Of a stretch of 64,000 nucleotides of DNA, positions 43,131-55,656 are shown in pieces. The DNA is from Phytophthora colocasiae. Lineage: Eukaryota > Oomycota > Peronosporomycetes > Peronosporales > Peronosporaceae. The position numbers and the translations under genes were made by a program. The notes below the pieces were generated by a model that saw nothing but the letters and a program-made list of their open reading frames with translations, was not told where the DNA came from and searched no databases. The stretch's first letter is position 1, and each line of letters begins with the position of its first letter. The stretch spans positions 248,001 to 312,000 of the forward strand of contig JAGKQI010000028.1 of NCBI GenBank assembly GCA_018806915.1, given 5' to 3'.

Positions 43131-44454
43131 TGTGGTGAAGCGAACGAGAATCTTTCCCGGAGAGGCGATATCAGCCACGAACCCGAATAGAGTCGGAACG
43201 GGCGACAGGGGGGACCTGTGATCCCCAGATCTGAGTCGAATAAGACGAAGGTACGATGGGTTCCGCCGGGGAATAGGCAACAGAGACACCGGCGGAGGAG
43301 CAAGTGGAGCGGTGTTCGTGGGTGATCCGAGTCCTACAAAAACGGAGGAAGAATGGGGAGATCCAGGACGTTCTTGCGCGATCAGCGATGACGGGGTTCC
43401 AAGTAAGCACGATCGGCTCACCCCGGCGTCCCGAAGCCTTCTAACAGCATGATCCTACCTCCCCGGGCGACGACGAAGCGGGATCACGCAGTGATCCTCT
43501 CCCGTCTAAGTACGAGATCAGCTCCGTATCAAGCTCAGCCCAGGCGCGAAGCAGACTCTTCTGGTGGCCCGATCTGGATTCGCCGAAGGATTACCAAGCG
43601 GGATCAGGCAGCGATCAAGCCCCGATTAAGTGCGAGATCAAGTCCCGGTTAAGTGCGAGATCAAGCTTCGGTTAAGTACGAGATCAAGCTTCGGTTAAGT
43701 ACGAGATCAAGCTTCGGTTAAGTGCGGAATCGGCTCACGATCAGGGTTAGGGGAACCAAGCTAGGGATCAGCTGTGTAGCCAGTGTCATGTGATCGTAGG
43801 ATGGATTAGTAGGCATAGGAATAACCATAAACAGACTCGAATTTGCCCTGAACCACTCAAGTGCTTTCGCTACGCCTGGAACCGGGAACTACATTGACCC
43901 TACAAGCGTCAGGAAGGTAAGGATACGTGACCTAGTATAGCGGTTAAGTCTGGATAATATATTGGCCAGCTTTGCCCTATCTAGTGAACTGTCCTTTAAG
44001 TGCATACCTCGGATCGGAAGGAGTTGGTTGTTTAGCCTGACGATCCCGTCGAATCTCGCCCCCTCAAGACCCCCGCTAAAGGAAGCGGCAAGCAACGGAA
44101 AGGAAGGGACCAGATCCCGAGTATTGGACTATTGGAAGACCTGGATCAAGGACCAGGCACCCGGATCAAGGCTCGAGGACTCGCCTACGACCGGGATCAA
44201 GTACCCCGAGGTGGAGTGAAGAACTTCCACGCCACCTCAAATCCCTGCGTCACGCAAGACCTTCTTCTAACCTTCAAGACATCTTCAGAAGTCACCTGGA
44301 AGAGCGTAACCCGCCTACCGACGGGTACACAAGGTGAAACTACACACAGCTAGATCACGGATCATCGGGGGACCCCCTCCGTTAGTCGGTGTCTGGGCGC
44401 AAGTGGTAATCGGAACCTGCCTTAACGAGATTTTGGCAGATCCGCTCCACCACA
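43131..44454 (+). repeat. LTR2 (shared, middle) of G3
   Basis: 1324 bp. It acts as 3' LTR of unit 1 and 5' LTR of unit 2. At most diagnostic positions it agrees with LTR3 rather than LTR1. Confidence 0.95.
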
Positions 44455-46782
44455 ATGGTGCGCGAGCCCGGATCTTCTGGTGACTTCGGATATCACCGTG
44501 AGTCCCAAGAAGATGTCAAGGTAAAACAAGAACAAGGGGAAGAAGTGCCTACGAATGTTGGATCGACGGAGGCACCGATGAAAACAGAAAGATCCACGGA
44601 TCAGCAGAGTTCTGGGAGGATCTCTACTGACAGGCACGAGGCAGACCTGGATCGCAATCCAGATCTGGAAGAAAAACCTCGAACTCCTCCCAAGGCCCCT
44701 TCGAGGGCCACCGCGGATCTCGATGAGAATCGGGATCCGCACATGAGCGATAAGGAATCAGCAAAGCTGAAACCTAATCTGCTCACCAAGTCCGCCGTTG
44801 CCCCAAGATCGACCAAGAAAAAGAAGATCAAGAGCACCCGGACGAAATTGAAAGCTCCAGACTCAGAGCCAGAAGATGTGATCAACCCAGGATCGACGAT
44901 CACCAAGGACGCGATCGAGCAGGCCTATCACAGGAAGAGGCTAAGCGAGACCTTGCTTAACGATCCCGTTCTCACGATCATACAAGTCCGCCAGATCGGT
45001 AACCTCACCGGCCCAGTGTCGAAGCCCCGGACTAGCTCTGACCGCCTGAACGCGGTGAAGATCCTACTTGATCTGCTCCAAGAAGCTGGTTTGGTGGCTG
45101 GAGAGTTCGACCCAAACTCTCTATTTGACTTGGAACTGCAAGCGATTCAATCTGCGACCCATGATCTATTCGATTCCCTCAAGATCTTGGTCGGCGAGCG
45201 CCCACTGACGCCCGATCCAGGCTATCAGACTGGATCGTCATGCTACGCGTCAGCGACCTCGGAACCAGACTCCGATAGCCCGAGAAGGCTGCAACGCATG
45301 TCGTTAGGGCCCTCCGGCGCCAAGTTCCTGAAATCGCGTATGAAGAAACAGGATACGCGATCGGTGGCTGCGAAACTGGAGGTCAAGACGCCAGATCAGC
45401 AAGAAAATCGCCGGATCCGGACGGACCAGACCGCGCCGACGACTAATTCCACTGGATCGAGCAACAAGTTGGACGACTACTTCCAGATGGCGATGGATCG
45501 TTTCTTAAAAGAACGGAGTCTCGCGACACCCCGGTCACCGATCAAAGGGGAGTTAGATGTTGATATGGAGTCCGTTACCGCCTCAGATCCTGATGCGTGG
45601 GAATACGATCCGGACGATCTGGGCATACCGAGTTCTGGTGGACAGATGTCGAGCCGAGCAGCGATCGCATCCGCGACGATCGGTCAAGGAGGATCGTCGA
45701 TGATCCAGCGGGTCCGAATCTCAGCGATCTCGGATCTAAAAGATTTTGCGGGTAAAGATCTGGACGAAGATCGCGCTCGGGCCTGGATCGGTAAGGTCAA
45801 GTCAGCGTTCCAACGTGATCAGGCTACGGAAGAAGAAAAATGCCTCACGTTTGCAGATCTGATGGTGGGACCGGCAAAGAACTGGTACAGGCAGCTCAGC
45901 CGAACGACGAAAACCAAGTGGGCGGATCTGCTGGACAGTTTCCAGACCCAGTATTGTGGGTTGGGTATGTCGGTCGCGTGGCAATACTATCACGCTCGCA
46001 AGCGATCAGAAGAGACTCCTCTCGATTATCTCTACCGGCTCAACGTGGCGGCTTTACGGGCTAGGCTGAAGATCAAGGATGGGAGCCCTAAGGCCCGCTG
46101 GGAACATGTAGACCACTACATCGAGACATTGGGAGATCCGGAGTTAGCTGATCGGCTGACTCTACTCCGGCTAAGTGACGTCGATGAACTGGAGGAGGTA
46201 CTTCGTGCCCGGGAACGGGCGAAAAGCAGACAACGTAAGTCTGCGTTCGGATCGAAGTACCGACAAAAGGCACCAGCCAGCGCCCCGGCAGCACCCACCC
46301 GAGCGGTGGTACGAGTGATCCAAACCCAAGATCCGAGCTCGGAATCGGAAGAAATATCCGGATCGGACGGATCCGATTCTGAAAGCGATCTCCGGAGGAT
46401 ATATCTTGCCGCGTCAGAAGACAAGCCGATCGGCACTGGGGGCGCTCCCCACCAACAGGATCAGTCGCGATCACACACGAATGCGCAAGATCGAGGCCGG
46501 ATCACGGATCGCGGGGGATCAGATCGCGATCGAGGTCGCTGTTCGCACTGCGGATCGCGGAAGCACACGGATCTGGATTGCTGGAGACGTCTAACCTGTG
46601 ATAAGTGCGGGAAGAGGGGCCACCCAACGGATCGCTGTCTGTACACATGCCGTGGTTGTGGGGAGATCCATGAAGCTGGAGAATGCCCCATGGAGGAATT
46701 CTACAACCAGATCCGCAAGTGGTACGATCCGACCCGACATGCCGGATTGTTCCCCGAGAAGGTGGAAAAGATGTTAAACTAG
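44455..46782 (+). CDS. G3 unit 2 gag, intact (775 aa)
   Basis: One open frame from ATG 44455 (MVREPGSSGDFGYH), beginning on the base after LTR2, to the stop at 46780-46782. Domains are as in unit 1, with three zinc knuckles near the C-terminus. Against unit 1 it keeps the four-G run at 44536-44539 and one extra Lys codon near 45837, and has a few substitutions. The TGGTGCGCGAGCCCGGAT at 44456 is the likely primer-binding site, so it overlaps codons 1-7. That is an unusual placement. Confidence 0.93.
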   Translation: MVREPGSSGDFGYHRESQEDVKVKQEQGEEVPTNVGSTEAPMKTERSTDQQSSGRISTDRHEADLDRNPDLEEKPRTPPKAPSRATADLDENRDPHMSDKESAKLKPNLLTKSAVAPRSTKKKKIKSTRTKLKAPDSEPEDVINPGSTITKDAIEQAYHRKRLSETLLNDPVLTIIQVRQIGNLTGPVSKPRTSSDRLNAVKILLDLLQEAGLVAGEFDPNSLFDLELQAIQSATHDLFDSLKILVGERPLTPDPGYQTGSSCYASATSEPDSDSPRRLQRMSLGPSGAKFLKSRMKKQDTRSVAAKLEVKTPDQQENRRIRTDQTAPTTNSTGSSNKLDDYFQMAMDRFLKERSLATPRSPIKGELDVDMESVTASDPDAWEYDPDDLGIPSSGGQMSSRAAIASATIGQGGSSMIQRVRISAISDLKDFAGKDLDEDRARAWIGKVKSAFQRDQATEEEKCLTFADLMVGPAKNWYRQLSRTTKTKWADLLDSFQTQYCGLGMSVAWQYYHARKRSEETPLDYLYRLNVAALRARLKIKDGSPKARWEHVDHYIETLGDPELADRLTLLRLSDVDELEEVLRARERAKSRQRKSAFGSKYRQKAPASAPAAPTRAVVRVIQTQDPSSESEEISGSDGSDSESDLRRIYLAASEDKPIGTGGAPHQQDQSRSHTNAQDRGRITDRGGSDRDRGRCSHCGSRKHTDLDCWRRLTCDKCGKRGHPTDRCLYTCRGCGEIHEAGECPMEEFYNQIRKWYDPTRHAGLFPEKVEKMLN

Positions 46783-46783
46783 G

Positions 46784-46820
46784 ACGCTCGCCGGTGTGGA
46801 AACCGGTACGAGCCGAGCGT
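46784..46820 (+). other. Stem-loop directly after the gag stop of G3 unit 2
   Basis: Same bases and pairing as at 34264-34300. Confidence 0.6.
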
Positions 46821-46826
46821 TCTTAG

Positions 46827-49800
46827 TATTGCATCTATGCATATGTGAACAAGAAATCGGGAGATCAAGATAGGGAGAATTCGGATCTGCGCGGTAATAC
46901 ATGTAAGTTGCATTCGTATACTGCTAAGATCGCGAGTCTTCCCCGGATCGATGAGTTCTCGCGATCGGGTGCGGAAGTGGCTTTGGATCTCAAGGAAGGA
47001 GAATCCAGGGGGTATTGGAAATACCACGCACCAGGGAAATGGTTCCGCCAAGCCAAGATCTCAGGCAAGATCAATCATGAAAGAGCGATCTTGCTCCTGG
47101 ACACTGGTGCCGAGGTATCCATCTTGGATACCGCCTTTGCTCGTAAGGTTGGGTGCCACTTTGACACTAGTCAGAGGCAGGAATGTGTTGGGATCGGTGA
47201 TAATGTGTACACCACCGAGGGAAGAACGAGGGTCAAGATCACGCTCGCGGGATACTTGGTCTACTTTTTCGACATCTGGATCGGGGATCTATCCGGACAA
47301 GATGCGATCCTGGGTATGGATTTCATGATTCCGGCTGGGGTCCGGATGGACCTAGCGAAGGGATCGATGTGCTTACCTAATGAAGTGGGGATCCCACTTA
47401 GTGGTCGCAAGAGATTATACGGGGAGAAGGTAAGATCGGTAAAATTGGAGGAAGATCTACATATCCCAGTTGGGGCATCCGAAGAGACCGCGTCGAGAGT
47501 GAAATTATCGGCTACGGAGAAATTGTGGGTGACCCGAGGCGACCGATGGGTACCTACTGTGGTAGATGGACCCGGTCGAACTCGGTACTTAGTGATCACG
47601 AATTTGAGTGAGAAGATTTTACGATTGGATCACAGATTGCATGTCGGAATGGTACTTGATCAAGAAAAAGTGCCCCGATCACCCGGGTTTGTGTCGGTCG
47701 GATCCCGGCGCTACATGGAGTGGCAGAATCTGACTGTGGACGCAAGACTGGAACCTCAAGAATCCGTGGAGATCCCCTCGCCGTCGGTCGAACGGCCGAC
47801 CTACGTTACGCCGCGATCTATACTCTGTCGAGGCAGGACGGCCAAGACCGATCTTGATCCTGCACCGATATCGACATTGGAATCTCGATCACCATCAACC
47901 GACGCAGCCGAAGTCAATGTCACTTTCCTCGAACCCAAACAGGATTCCATGGACACCCCAACGATTACGATCAGTTCCGACAAGACCCCGAGTGGCGAAG
48001 CTGGGGCGGTGAGACTGAGACGAATGAGAGCTTGCCAGATCGGGCCCCAGATCGAACAGATCGGACATGCGAAGAAGGGATCGAGGTAAAAACAGAAAAA
48101 CCAGATTTTCAAATCGAGATCAAACATGTATCCGACGCTGACGCCGGCCCCACGGTTGAGGACGCCCCGATCCTGACGGCCAAGGACGATAGACTTCGTG
48201 ATCAATCAACGGATGAACCGGATCCGACATCTCTTGAAGGGATCGAGAACGCCGATCAGACCCACTTACACGAAAGTGGCGATTTTTCGGCCGAAGGTCT
48301 AGCCGATAATCTCGCAGTAGTACCAGAGATCCAGATCTCCACTACTGAAGAAGTCAGGATTGAAGATCTACAAGTAGGAAATCCGGGATCGGCTACCCCG
48401 GAGGAGATCGAGAAACTTCGGCAGATTATTTGGAAGAAGCGACATCTCCTGATCGGGAAAGGAAACGCACTTCCTCCGGCGGCTAAGGGCGTTATTTGTG
48501 ATATCGACGTGGGGGATGCAAAGCCGATTGCACAACGAGTCCGAAAGGTGGCGCCACAGTTCCGCGAGAAAGTATCGGATCTCATCAAAGGACTCCTAGC
48601 TGCCAAGATCATTCGGCCATCGACCTCGCCATGGGCATCTCCGATCGTGGTGATCATCAAGAAGAACGGTGTAGACATCCGACTGTGCATCGATTATCGG
48701 CTGGTGAACGGTCTCACAAGGCTGATGATCTACCCGATGCCTCTGATCAATGACCTGTTAGAAGATCTTGACAAGGTTCTGTGGTATTGTTCATTAGACA
48801 TGGCGAGTGGATTCTGGGTCGTATCAATGACCGATCGAGCTCGCGCGATCTCAGCTTTCATCACTCCATTTGGCCTTTTCGAGTGGAATCGTATGCCGTT
48901 CGGGCTGAAGAACGCCCCTCAGATCTATCAACGCCTTGTGGACAACGCTCTATATGGATTTTTGAAGATCTCCCAGTCAGGGAACACGGAGGACTCTGCA
49001 GATGTGTTTGAGTCAGGAACTCCGGAGGATCCTGGTCGCCCGTCGGTGCTAGGGCGGAGATCATACATCGACGACATCTTGATCACGGCGGGATCATGGG
49101 ATCAAATGTGTGATCGGGTGGAGGACCTATTGAGGCCTGTGATAAGTGGAATCTCTCGATCAGTGTGGCAAAGAGCTTCTGGGGCATGGATAAGGTGGAA
49201 TATCTCGGACACAAAGGGGTTGGAGGCAAACCCGAAGGACTTGAAATCTCTGACGGATCTACCATTCCTGGATCACTCCGATCTATGCAATCGTTCCTAG
49301 GAAGTTTGAACTACTATAGTCGGTTCATCGAGGATTACGCGATCTATGCATCGGTCCTGTATGAACTACGTGAAGTGGAGTTCGCGGAACTGAAGAAGCG
49401 ACCAGACCTACGGAAGATCATGGACAGAATGGCCCCGATCACTCGAGATCCCGTCGCGCTTAAGTCGAATCAGGATGGATCACTAGATGTCTCAGCTCAA
49501 CGAAGCGATAGTACGCCAGATCCTGACTTGGGGGCGATTCCCCCCTCCTGTTCAAGCAAGATCGAAGTTAATCTGGGCCTAAAACCTGGCGACGAGAGGT
49601 GGGGTAGAGCGTACAGAGCGTTTACCGCCTTGAAAGCCAAGATCGCGGCGACTCCAATCCTCCGTCACTTCGACATGACGAAACTGCCGGTGGTGATCGT
49701 GTATGCTAGTAACTGGGCGATTTCCGCCGCACTAATGCAGGAACACGACCAGATCTACCACCCGGTCGCGTTTGCCAGCCGAACCTTGAAGACAAACGAG

Positions 49801-52372
49801 CTGAATTATAATGTCGCCGAAAAGGAGGTGTTGGCGCTACTTCGGATCTTGGATCTACATTACACCTTGTTAGTGGGACGCCGGATCAAGGTCCTAACCC
49901 GACACTCCACGCTTGCCTGGCTGTTCAAGTGTGCCGGCCTCCAAGGACGTCTAGGACAATGGTCTGCACTTCTATCCCCATGGACGCTCGAGATCACGAA
50001 GTGTACGAAGGGAGAGGAGGAAATACTGGGGGCGATCGCAGCTAACATAACGCCCAGATCGGAGATCGATGAAGCCCTGATTGCGATCGCACCTCGAAAG
50101 GAACCAAAACGTCGGATCCAGATGCCGATCCCCACCGTAGACCCAGGTGAGGAGCTATGGGTAGTGAGTTTCGACGGATCGGCACGCGTGAAACGAGGAG
50201 GAGGCGCTTTCAGTGCGATCGTGTGGAGTTTGCCAGAGTGGAAAGTGATCAAGGCTAGATCAGACTATGCGGAGAGCCTCACTGTCAATGAAGCGGAATA
50301 CCGTGGACTCTTGCTGGGTCACAGTATGATCGCACAGTCGGAACGCCGCCGACTGGTAATTTGCGGCGATTCGAACCTGGTGATCCGACAAGTCCGAGGC
50401 GAGATCGACTGTAAGGCGCAAGGATTGACGTTACTGAAACAGAAACTTCCGCAAGTGATCTAGCACGATGGTGCTAGATCACTTGCGGAATTGGGGAGAT
50501 CATGAGCTGGTCCATGTGAAGAGAGACTGGAATGGGAGTGCAGATAGCTTGGCGAGCGCCGCGCTGCAACGAGGAAGCGGGATCGAAGTCCACGATGAGG
50601 CAGATCGATGCGATCTGATCACCCTGAATCGACTTAATGAGGTGTTGATCCCTCGAGTTGAAGATCGAACTGTGCAAGTGTCGACCGTAGCCACGCGTGC
50701 AGCCCGAGCGCGACCTGGTGCCGCTGTCCTGCGAGAGGAACTGATCCGGGAGATGCGGGTTGATCGGATCAGGCGAGCCCAGGACGAGGAGGTCTGGATC
50801 GCAGGACTAAAGAAGTACCTGGCTGGGCAGATCGCGGATCTTACTCGAGCCGAATCTGGATCCTACGCCAAGATCGCCTCCGAGTACGAGGTAGACGAAC
50901 AAGATCTGCTATTTTACTGCCCACCAGGGCCGAGATCAAGTGGTGATCGCGATCGCCTGATGAGGCTTGTGGTCCCAGAAACGCTACAGCAGGATGTCCT
51001 CCACCACTACCATACGACTGTGGAAGGGGGACATCAGGGGATCGGACGCACTTATCAGCGGATCCGAGATCATTTCCACTGGAGGATTATATCGGAGCGT
51101 GCAGCGATACGTAGGCGAGTGTGTAGACTGTGAGACTGGAAAGGGGAGGCCCACGATCCGGGGCGAGTCACCGGGGAATCTACAAGCGACATACCCATTC
51201 CAGATCATAGCGATGGATCACATACCCTCTCTACCCAGATCCAACAAAGGCAACACCGAACTACTGATCTGGGTAGATCTGTTCACGGGATATGTGATCG
51301 CGAAGGCCAGTTCCTCCCGATCAGCCCAGACCGTCGCAGAATCCTATGAAGAATGCGTGTTCCGCAGATTTGGTGCTAGCGAGATGATCAGGCACGATCG
51401 AGAACCGGGTTTCATGTCCGACTTCTTCAGATCGTTCAATAAGATCCTGGGGCAGCGACAACGAGCGACGATGGCCTACCGGCCACAGGCCAATGGGACT
51501 GCGGAACGGATGGTGCAGACGGCGACTAGGGCGATCAAGATGTATGTTCAAGATCTCGATCAGAAGGACTGGGATGAATACGCGGAGAGACTGACGTTCG
51601 CTATTAACACGGCTTACGATCGGGTTCGGGAGATACCCTCACTATTTGGTACACGGATGGGATCCGAGATCGACGTTGGAAGCAACGATCCCGATCGGGT
51701 CGACCAGACGCCACGATCGCGATCCAAGACGGTGGAGATATCGGGTTCAGAGATACTACCAGCAGTCGAGGGAACAGGTCAACGCTAGGCTGCGAGAGGC
51801 GATTGCAGACCGAGCCGATCGGCACAATGAGGATGTCGATCCGCACCAGATCGAAGCTGGGTCACGAGTTTGGCTGTATCTAGATCGTGTGAAGGGAAGG
51901 ATATGCACGTAAACTCGCTCACCTTTGGCATGGCCCGTTCCGTGTTGCGGAGAAGCTCAATGAATTCACGGTCAAGCTGGAGATCGCGGGATCTGGTTAC
52001 CATATCTTCCCAGTGGTCCATGTTTCTAAGCTAAAGCTGGTACGGGATTTTCCGGATCGACCGCGGATCGAGTTGACGGTAGATGAAGCAGATCGGCTCG
52101 ATTTCGATGAGATCCTCCTTCCAGAGGACAGTTGGGTCCCAGATCTGGAAGCCGGTGAGTACGAGGTCGAACGGATCTCGGACATGCGAAGTGGGAAACG
52201 AACTCGCTACGGCCGGATCTATCGTGAATTCCTGGTGCACTGGGTTGGGTATGATGAGCCGACTTGGGTCGACGAAGCTGATCTTAACTGTGGAGCCATA
52301 TTGAGCGCGTTCCTACGTGACCATGCTAACCGGAATCGGTTTGGCGTGATGCAGTCGCACGAAGAAGTGTAA
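46827..52372 (+). CDS. G3 unit 2 pol, several frame breaks
   Basis: Same domain order as unit 1. The linker-RT junction near 48240 is in frame here (three Gs where unit 1 has two), while this unit has its own break near 48003. Others lie near 49133 (lost G), in the second RNase H at 50452 (10-bp insertion), near 51083 (two Gs lost), near 51628-51640 (two single losses) and near 51895 (gained G). The chromodomain end (to 52372) matches unit 1. Nearly all breaks are at positions where unit 1 is open, so a merged reading would leave only the shared irregularity near 49222/36702. Confidence 0.88.
50447..50490. other. Perfect 20-bp palindrome created by a 10-bp insertion
   Basis: Arms 50447-50466 and 50471-50490 are exactly complementary around the loop gatg. 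Unit 1 (37929 onward) lacks ten bases (caagtgatct) of the left arm and has only an imperfect palindrome. The insertion is the reverse complement of agatcacttg in the right arm and ends the frame in the second RNase H. Confidence 0.9.
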
Positions 52373-52749
52373 GGGAGGCTAGGCGAGGTGACAGGGTTGC
52401 CTCGCCGTGATCGAGGGAGCTGATGTGGAGGAGAATCCAGATCAGAGCGAGAATTTTATATTTGTGTATATGCATGTGTGCAGGGAATTTGACGTTGGAG
52501 AAATGGTGATCTGGAATGTCGAGATGGGGATGAAAGGGGATCACGTTTGCAAAATGATGGAGTACGATGGGAACGACTGTGGGAATGGAGATTACGAGAG
52601 TCACGAATGGAGATTACGAGAGTCACGAATGGACATTATGAAAGTTACGAATGGAGATGGGAGAACGCAGAACGGCCCTAGATGGGGCTCGAATCCGAGC
52701 TCAGGGAAAAGCCCCTAGCCTTGCTGCAGGTGATCGAAGTTAGCACGAC
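52373..52749. other. Spacer between converging pol and antisense ORF of G3 unit 2
   Basis: Copy of 39848-40225 with the 22-bp repeats starting at 52584. One C is missing near 52689 relative to unit 1. No coding signal. Confidence 0.6.
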
Positions 52750-55553
52750 TTACGGAGAAACGGCCCCAGCAGGAGGAGGATTGAACTTGCCGATGAGGCG
52801 GGGGATCCTGGTAGCGGGGTGGTTGGTCGGGTCTTGCCGATACTGGTTACGCCACGGATCCGCCTCGTCACACTCCTCCAGAGCCTCGATCAGGTTCGCC
52901 GGCTCCGGGACGTTCGCGTTGGGATCCGCCCGGTTGGTACGCCGAGAGACCACGCCGGGATACCAACGAACCGCATCCACTGTCGGAATGGGGAGGTGAA
53001 GGAAGAACGGATCCAACAGGATGTCGAGATCGAACCACTGGTTGCGCATCATGGCGGGGAAGGAGGCGAGGAATTGACGCCAAGCAGACCCAGCCCGACT
53101 CCGCCTGGCCTTACGAGCGACGTAATACCGCTGCAGTTCGAGATCCGCATCTTGCATGGCAGAAGTGATCTCGAGGTTATGGGTGGCCTCCCAAAACGCC
53201 TGACGGTGCCGTTCCTCCAGGACGCGATAGGCGGCGGCCACGGCCGCGAGGGGTGTTCCTCCCTCTCATGCAGAGCAAGGTCGAACGTGAGGGGACCCGG
53301 GTTCGTGAAGTCGTTCCACGGCTCCAGGGCCAGCAGATCGAGTACGTTCACGCCCGTGATCAACTCGTTGAGATAGCCGGTGCCGGGGGTCGGTGCAGGC
53401 CCGGCCTGTATCCGAGAGGGAACAGCCAACCCGAAGGGATCAACAACCGTTTGCCCAAAGAGTTGGCAATCAGACCCACGATCGAATACTGCCCGATCAC
53501 CTGCGGATCCCACGGTTCGATGTCCGCAGCCGCGAAGGTACGCTGTCGATCGTACCCCGGAATGAAAGAGGCGACCGGGAACAGAGGTGGTCGGAGCCCG
53601 AGAGGCGGAGAACCGCCGAGAGGAGGTGACGGCGGTGACGGAGAACCCGGAGGTGATCCTGGAGACGGTGGGCCTGATCCATCCGGAGATGGGCTTGAGC
53701 CGTCCGGAGACCCCGATCCACGAGCGCCAGAAGATCCGCTTCTCGGAACCTGACCGGACTCGCGCCGGTACGACGAGATAGATCGTTGGCGACCCATGTG
53801 TAGAGCATCGTTCTCCTCGGAGTCCTCCGCCTCGTTGGAACGTTCCGATTCAGCCTCAGAACTAGTTCCATTGCTGGGTTCTGGACTCTCGTCCTCTTCG
53901 GACGGCGATGAGAATGGGTGCGCGGGATCGTAGTCGGAGTCTTCCTCTTCCTCGTCCTGCGAATCACCATCGGCGGGGAGCGATCCGGGCTGATCCGTCG
54001 GTGCCGGGGTCGGATCAGGGGCAGGAGTGTCGGTTTCCTCCCCTCCGGCCTGCCCAGAAGCTTGATCCGCCAACAGATCCAGCGGGCTCGCCGTTGACCC
54101 TGCCGAGGTCGGAACCACCGTTGGTGGGACAGGCTGGGCTGATCCGGAGGCTTCGGTAGCCGCAGGTCTTAGATCACGGGGGGCTGAGGAACTCCGAGCT
54201 GGACGCTTGCGTGAGGAAGGAGGGACGGCCGGGGAGGCGGAGGCGCTTCGAGATCTTTTGGTGGCACGAGCCGCCCGTCGATCCGCGATCCACGAGGACA
54301 ACCGAGCTGAGGAATCCTCGGCGTGATGCAGCTGTTGTTCGGCTTCGGCATAATCGGCGTCCAGCTCCTGATGAGCCTGTCGAAGCTCTACGTTCTGTCG
54401 CTGGAGTTGGTCGAGTTCCTGTGCCGCCGCATCCCGGGCGGAACGGGCCACGTCAAGGTCCGCGAGGGCCGACAAACGATCTTGAGTAGCGTCGTCCAGG
54501 TCGACCTGGATTCGATCACGATCCGCCGTGACTCGATCGAGATCTTGCATCGCCTGATCCCGGTCGAGGCTGGCCTGATCCAGGTCAGCGACAGCCTGAT
54601 CTCGCTCGACAATTGCGGCACGGTGCTGGACGGAGAGCTGGTCCCGGTCGTGCTGGATTATTTCCAGATTTCCCAAAGCATCCGCCAGATCTTGCTCCAA
54701 ACTGGAGAGGGCGGCGTCGTCGGCAGTTGCGCCTGAGGAAGGAGCACGAGAATCCGGTGCAGGCACATCCTCCAGGGCGAGGTGTGCCCGGGCCAGCTCT
54801 GCCTGGTGGCCCTCGGCCTCGCGTTCCCGATACGCGACCTCGGCCCGAGCGGTGAGCAATTCCGCTTGAGCTCGCGTCAACTCCAACCTCAACCGAGCTT
54901 CCTCTGCTGGAAGGACGAGCCAGATCAGCCGACGTGGCCATGGCCGCTGGCAGGCCTTGGAAGGAATCGTGCCTCTGCCAGCGATCAAGGCTACGCTGAG
55001 TGAGAGTCAGGTCGTGGCGCACGGCGGCGAGCTCCCGCTCACGATCCTGAAGCTCATCCCGGAGTTCGATCTCTGTCTCCCCTGCTACGCGAAGTTCGGC
55101 CAACCGGAAGTCGAGATCCTCGAGCGCAGAGTCTAGCCGTGCCTGGATCCGGGCCAGTCGCTGCTCAGACTCCCGCCGTTCGGCGTCGTGCTGAGCTCGC
55201 TGATCCTGCAAGGCGGTGATCGCGTCCCCACCGATAACACCTCCGGTTTCCGACCGTAGACGAGCGATTTCGGCGTTCAGCCGCAAGATCTCCTCCGCCT
55301 GGTCGTCCCGGAAGTGCCCCATATCCTCCATGTCGGATCGCAACCGGCGAACGGTGTCGTCCAGGTGGTCCCGATCACGACTCAAGGTTTCGCGCATCCG
55401 TTGGCTATGGGCCAGTCTCGCTTGCAGGGTGACCGGCTCGGGGCTTACCCCAGGGGTCGAGAAGCGTGAGGTGGTGGATCGAGCGGACCGGATCGAGTGC
55501 TCACTCGAAGGCGTTCTCGGCGCCAAAGGGGGCGAGGGAGGCGGATCAGACAT
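52750..55553 (-). CDS. Antisense ORF of G3 unit 2
   Basis: Start ATG at 55553, stop at 52750. It has the same architecture as unit 1, with only a couple of amino-acid differences noted (Thr to Ala near residue 11, Asp to Asn in the acidic linker). Breaks are near 54909 (extra G), 53420 (lost G) and 53257 (lost C), and at all three unit 1 is in frame. The N-terminal 210 codons, and a long middle stretch from the second coiled-coil half to the C-terminal domain, are each continuous. That the longest frame differs between units, while the merged frame is open, argues that the parent encoded a full protein. Confidence 0.8.
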
Positions 55554-55656
55554 CGTGAAGGAGGGGTGGTGCTTGTACGACTTGTGTCCCAGGTGACGAA
55601 TGTGGAAATAAGCCCGAAGTGAGCTGCGGTAGCCCAACTTACGTGCTGGGGGCGGA

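Larger units (their letters stand above)
30616..44454 (+). mobile_element. Giant Gypsy element G3, unit 1 (13.8 kb)
   Basis: LTR1 (30616-31938), internal region (31939-43130) and LTR2 (43131-44454). The LTR ends are TGTGGTG and CACCACA. It encodes gag, then protease-RT-RNase H-second RNase H-integrase-chromodomain, then a long antisense ORF before the 3' LTR. It is the left member of a tandem pair sharing the middle LTR. The left target copy is gctg (30612-30615); the matching gctg lies only after LTR3 (57004-57007). Confidence 0.95.
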
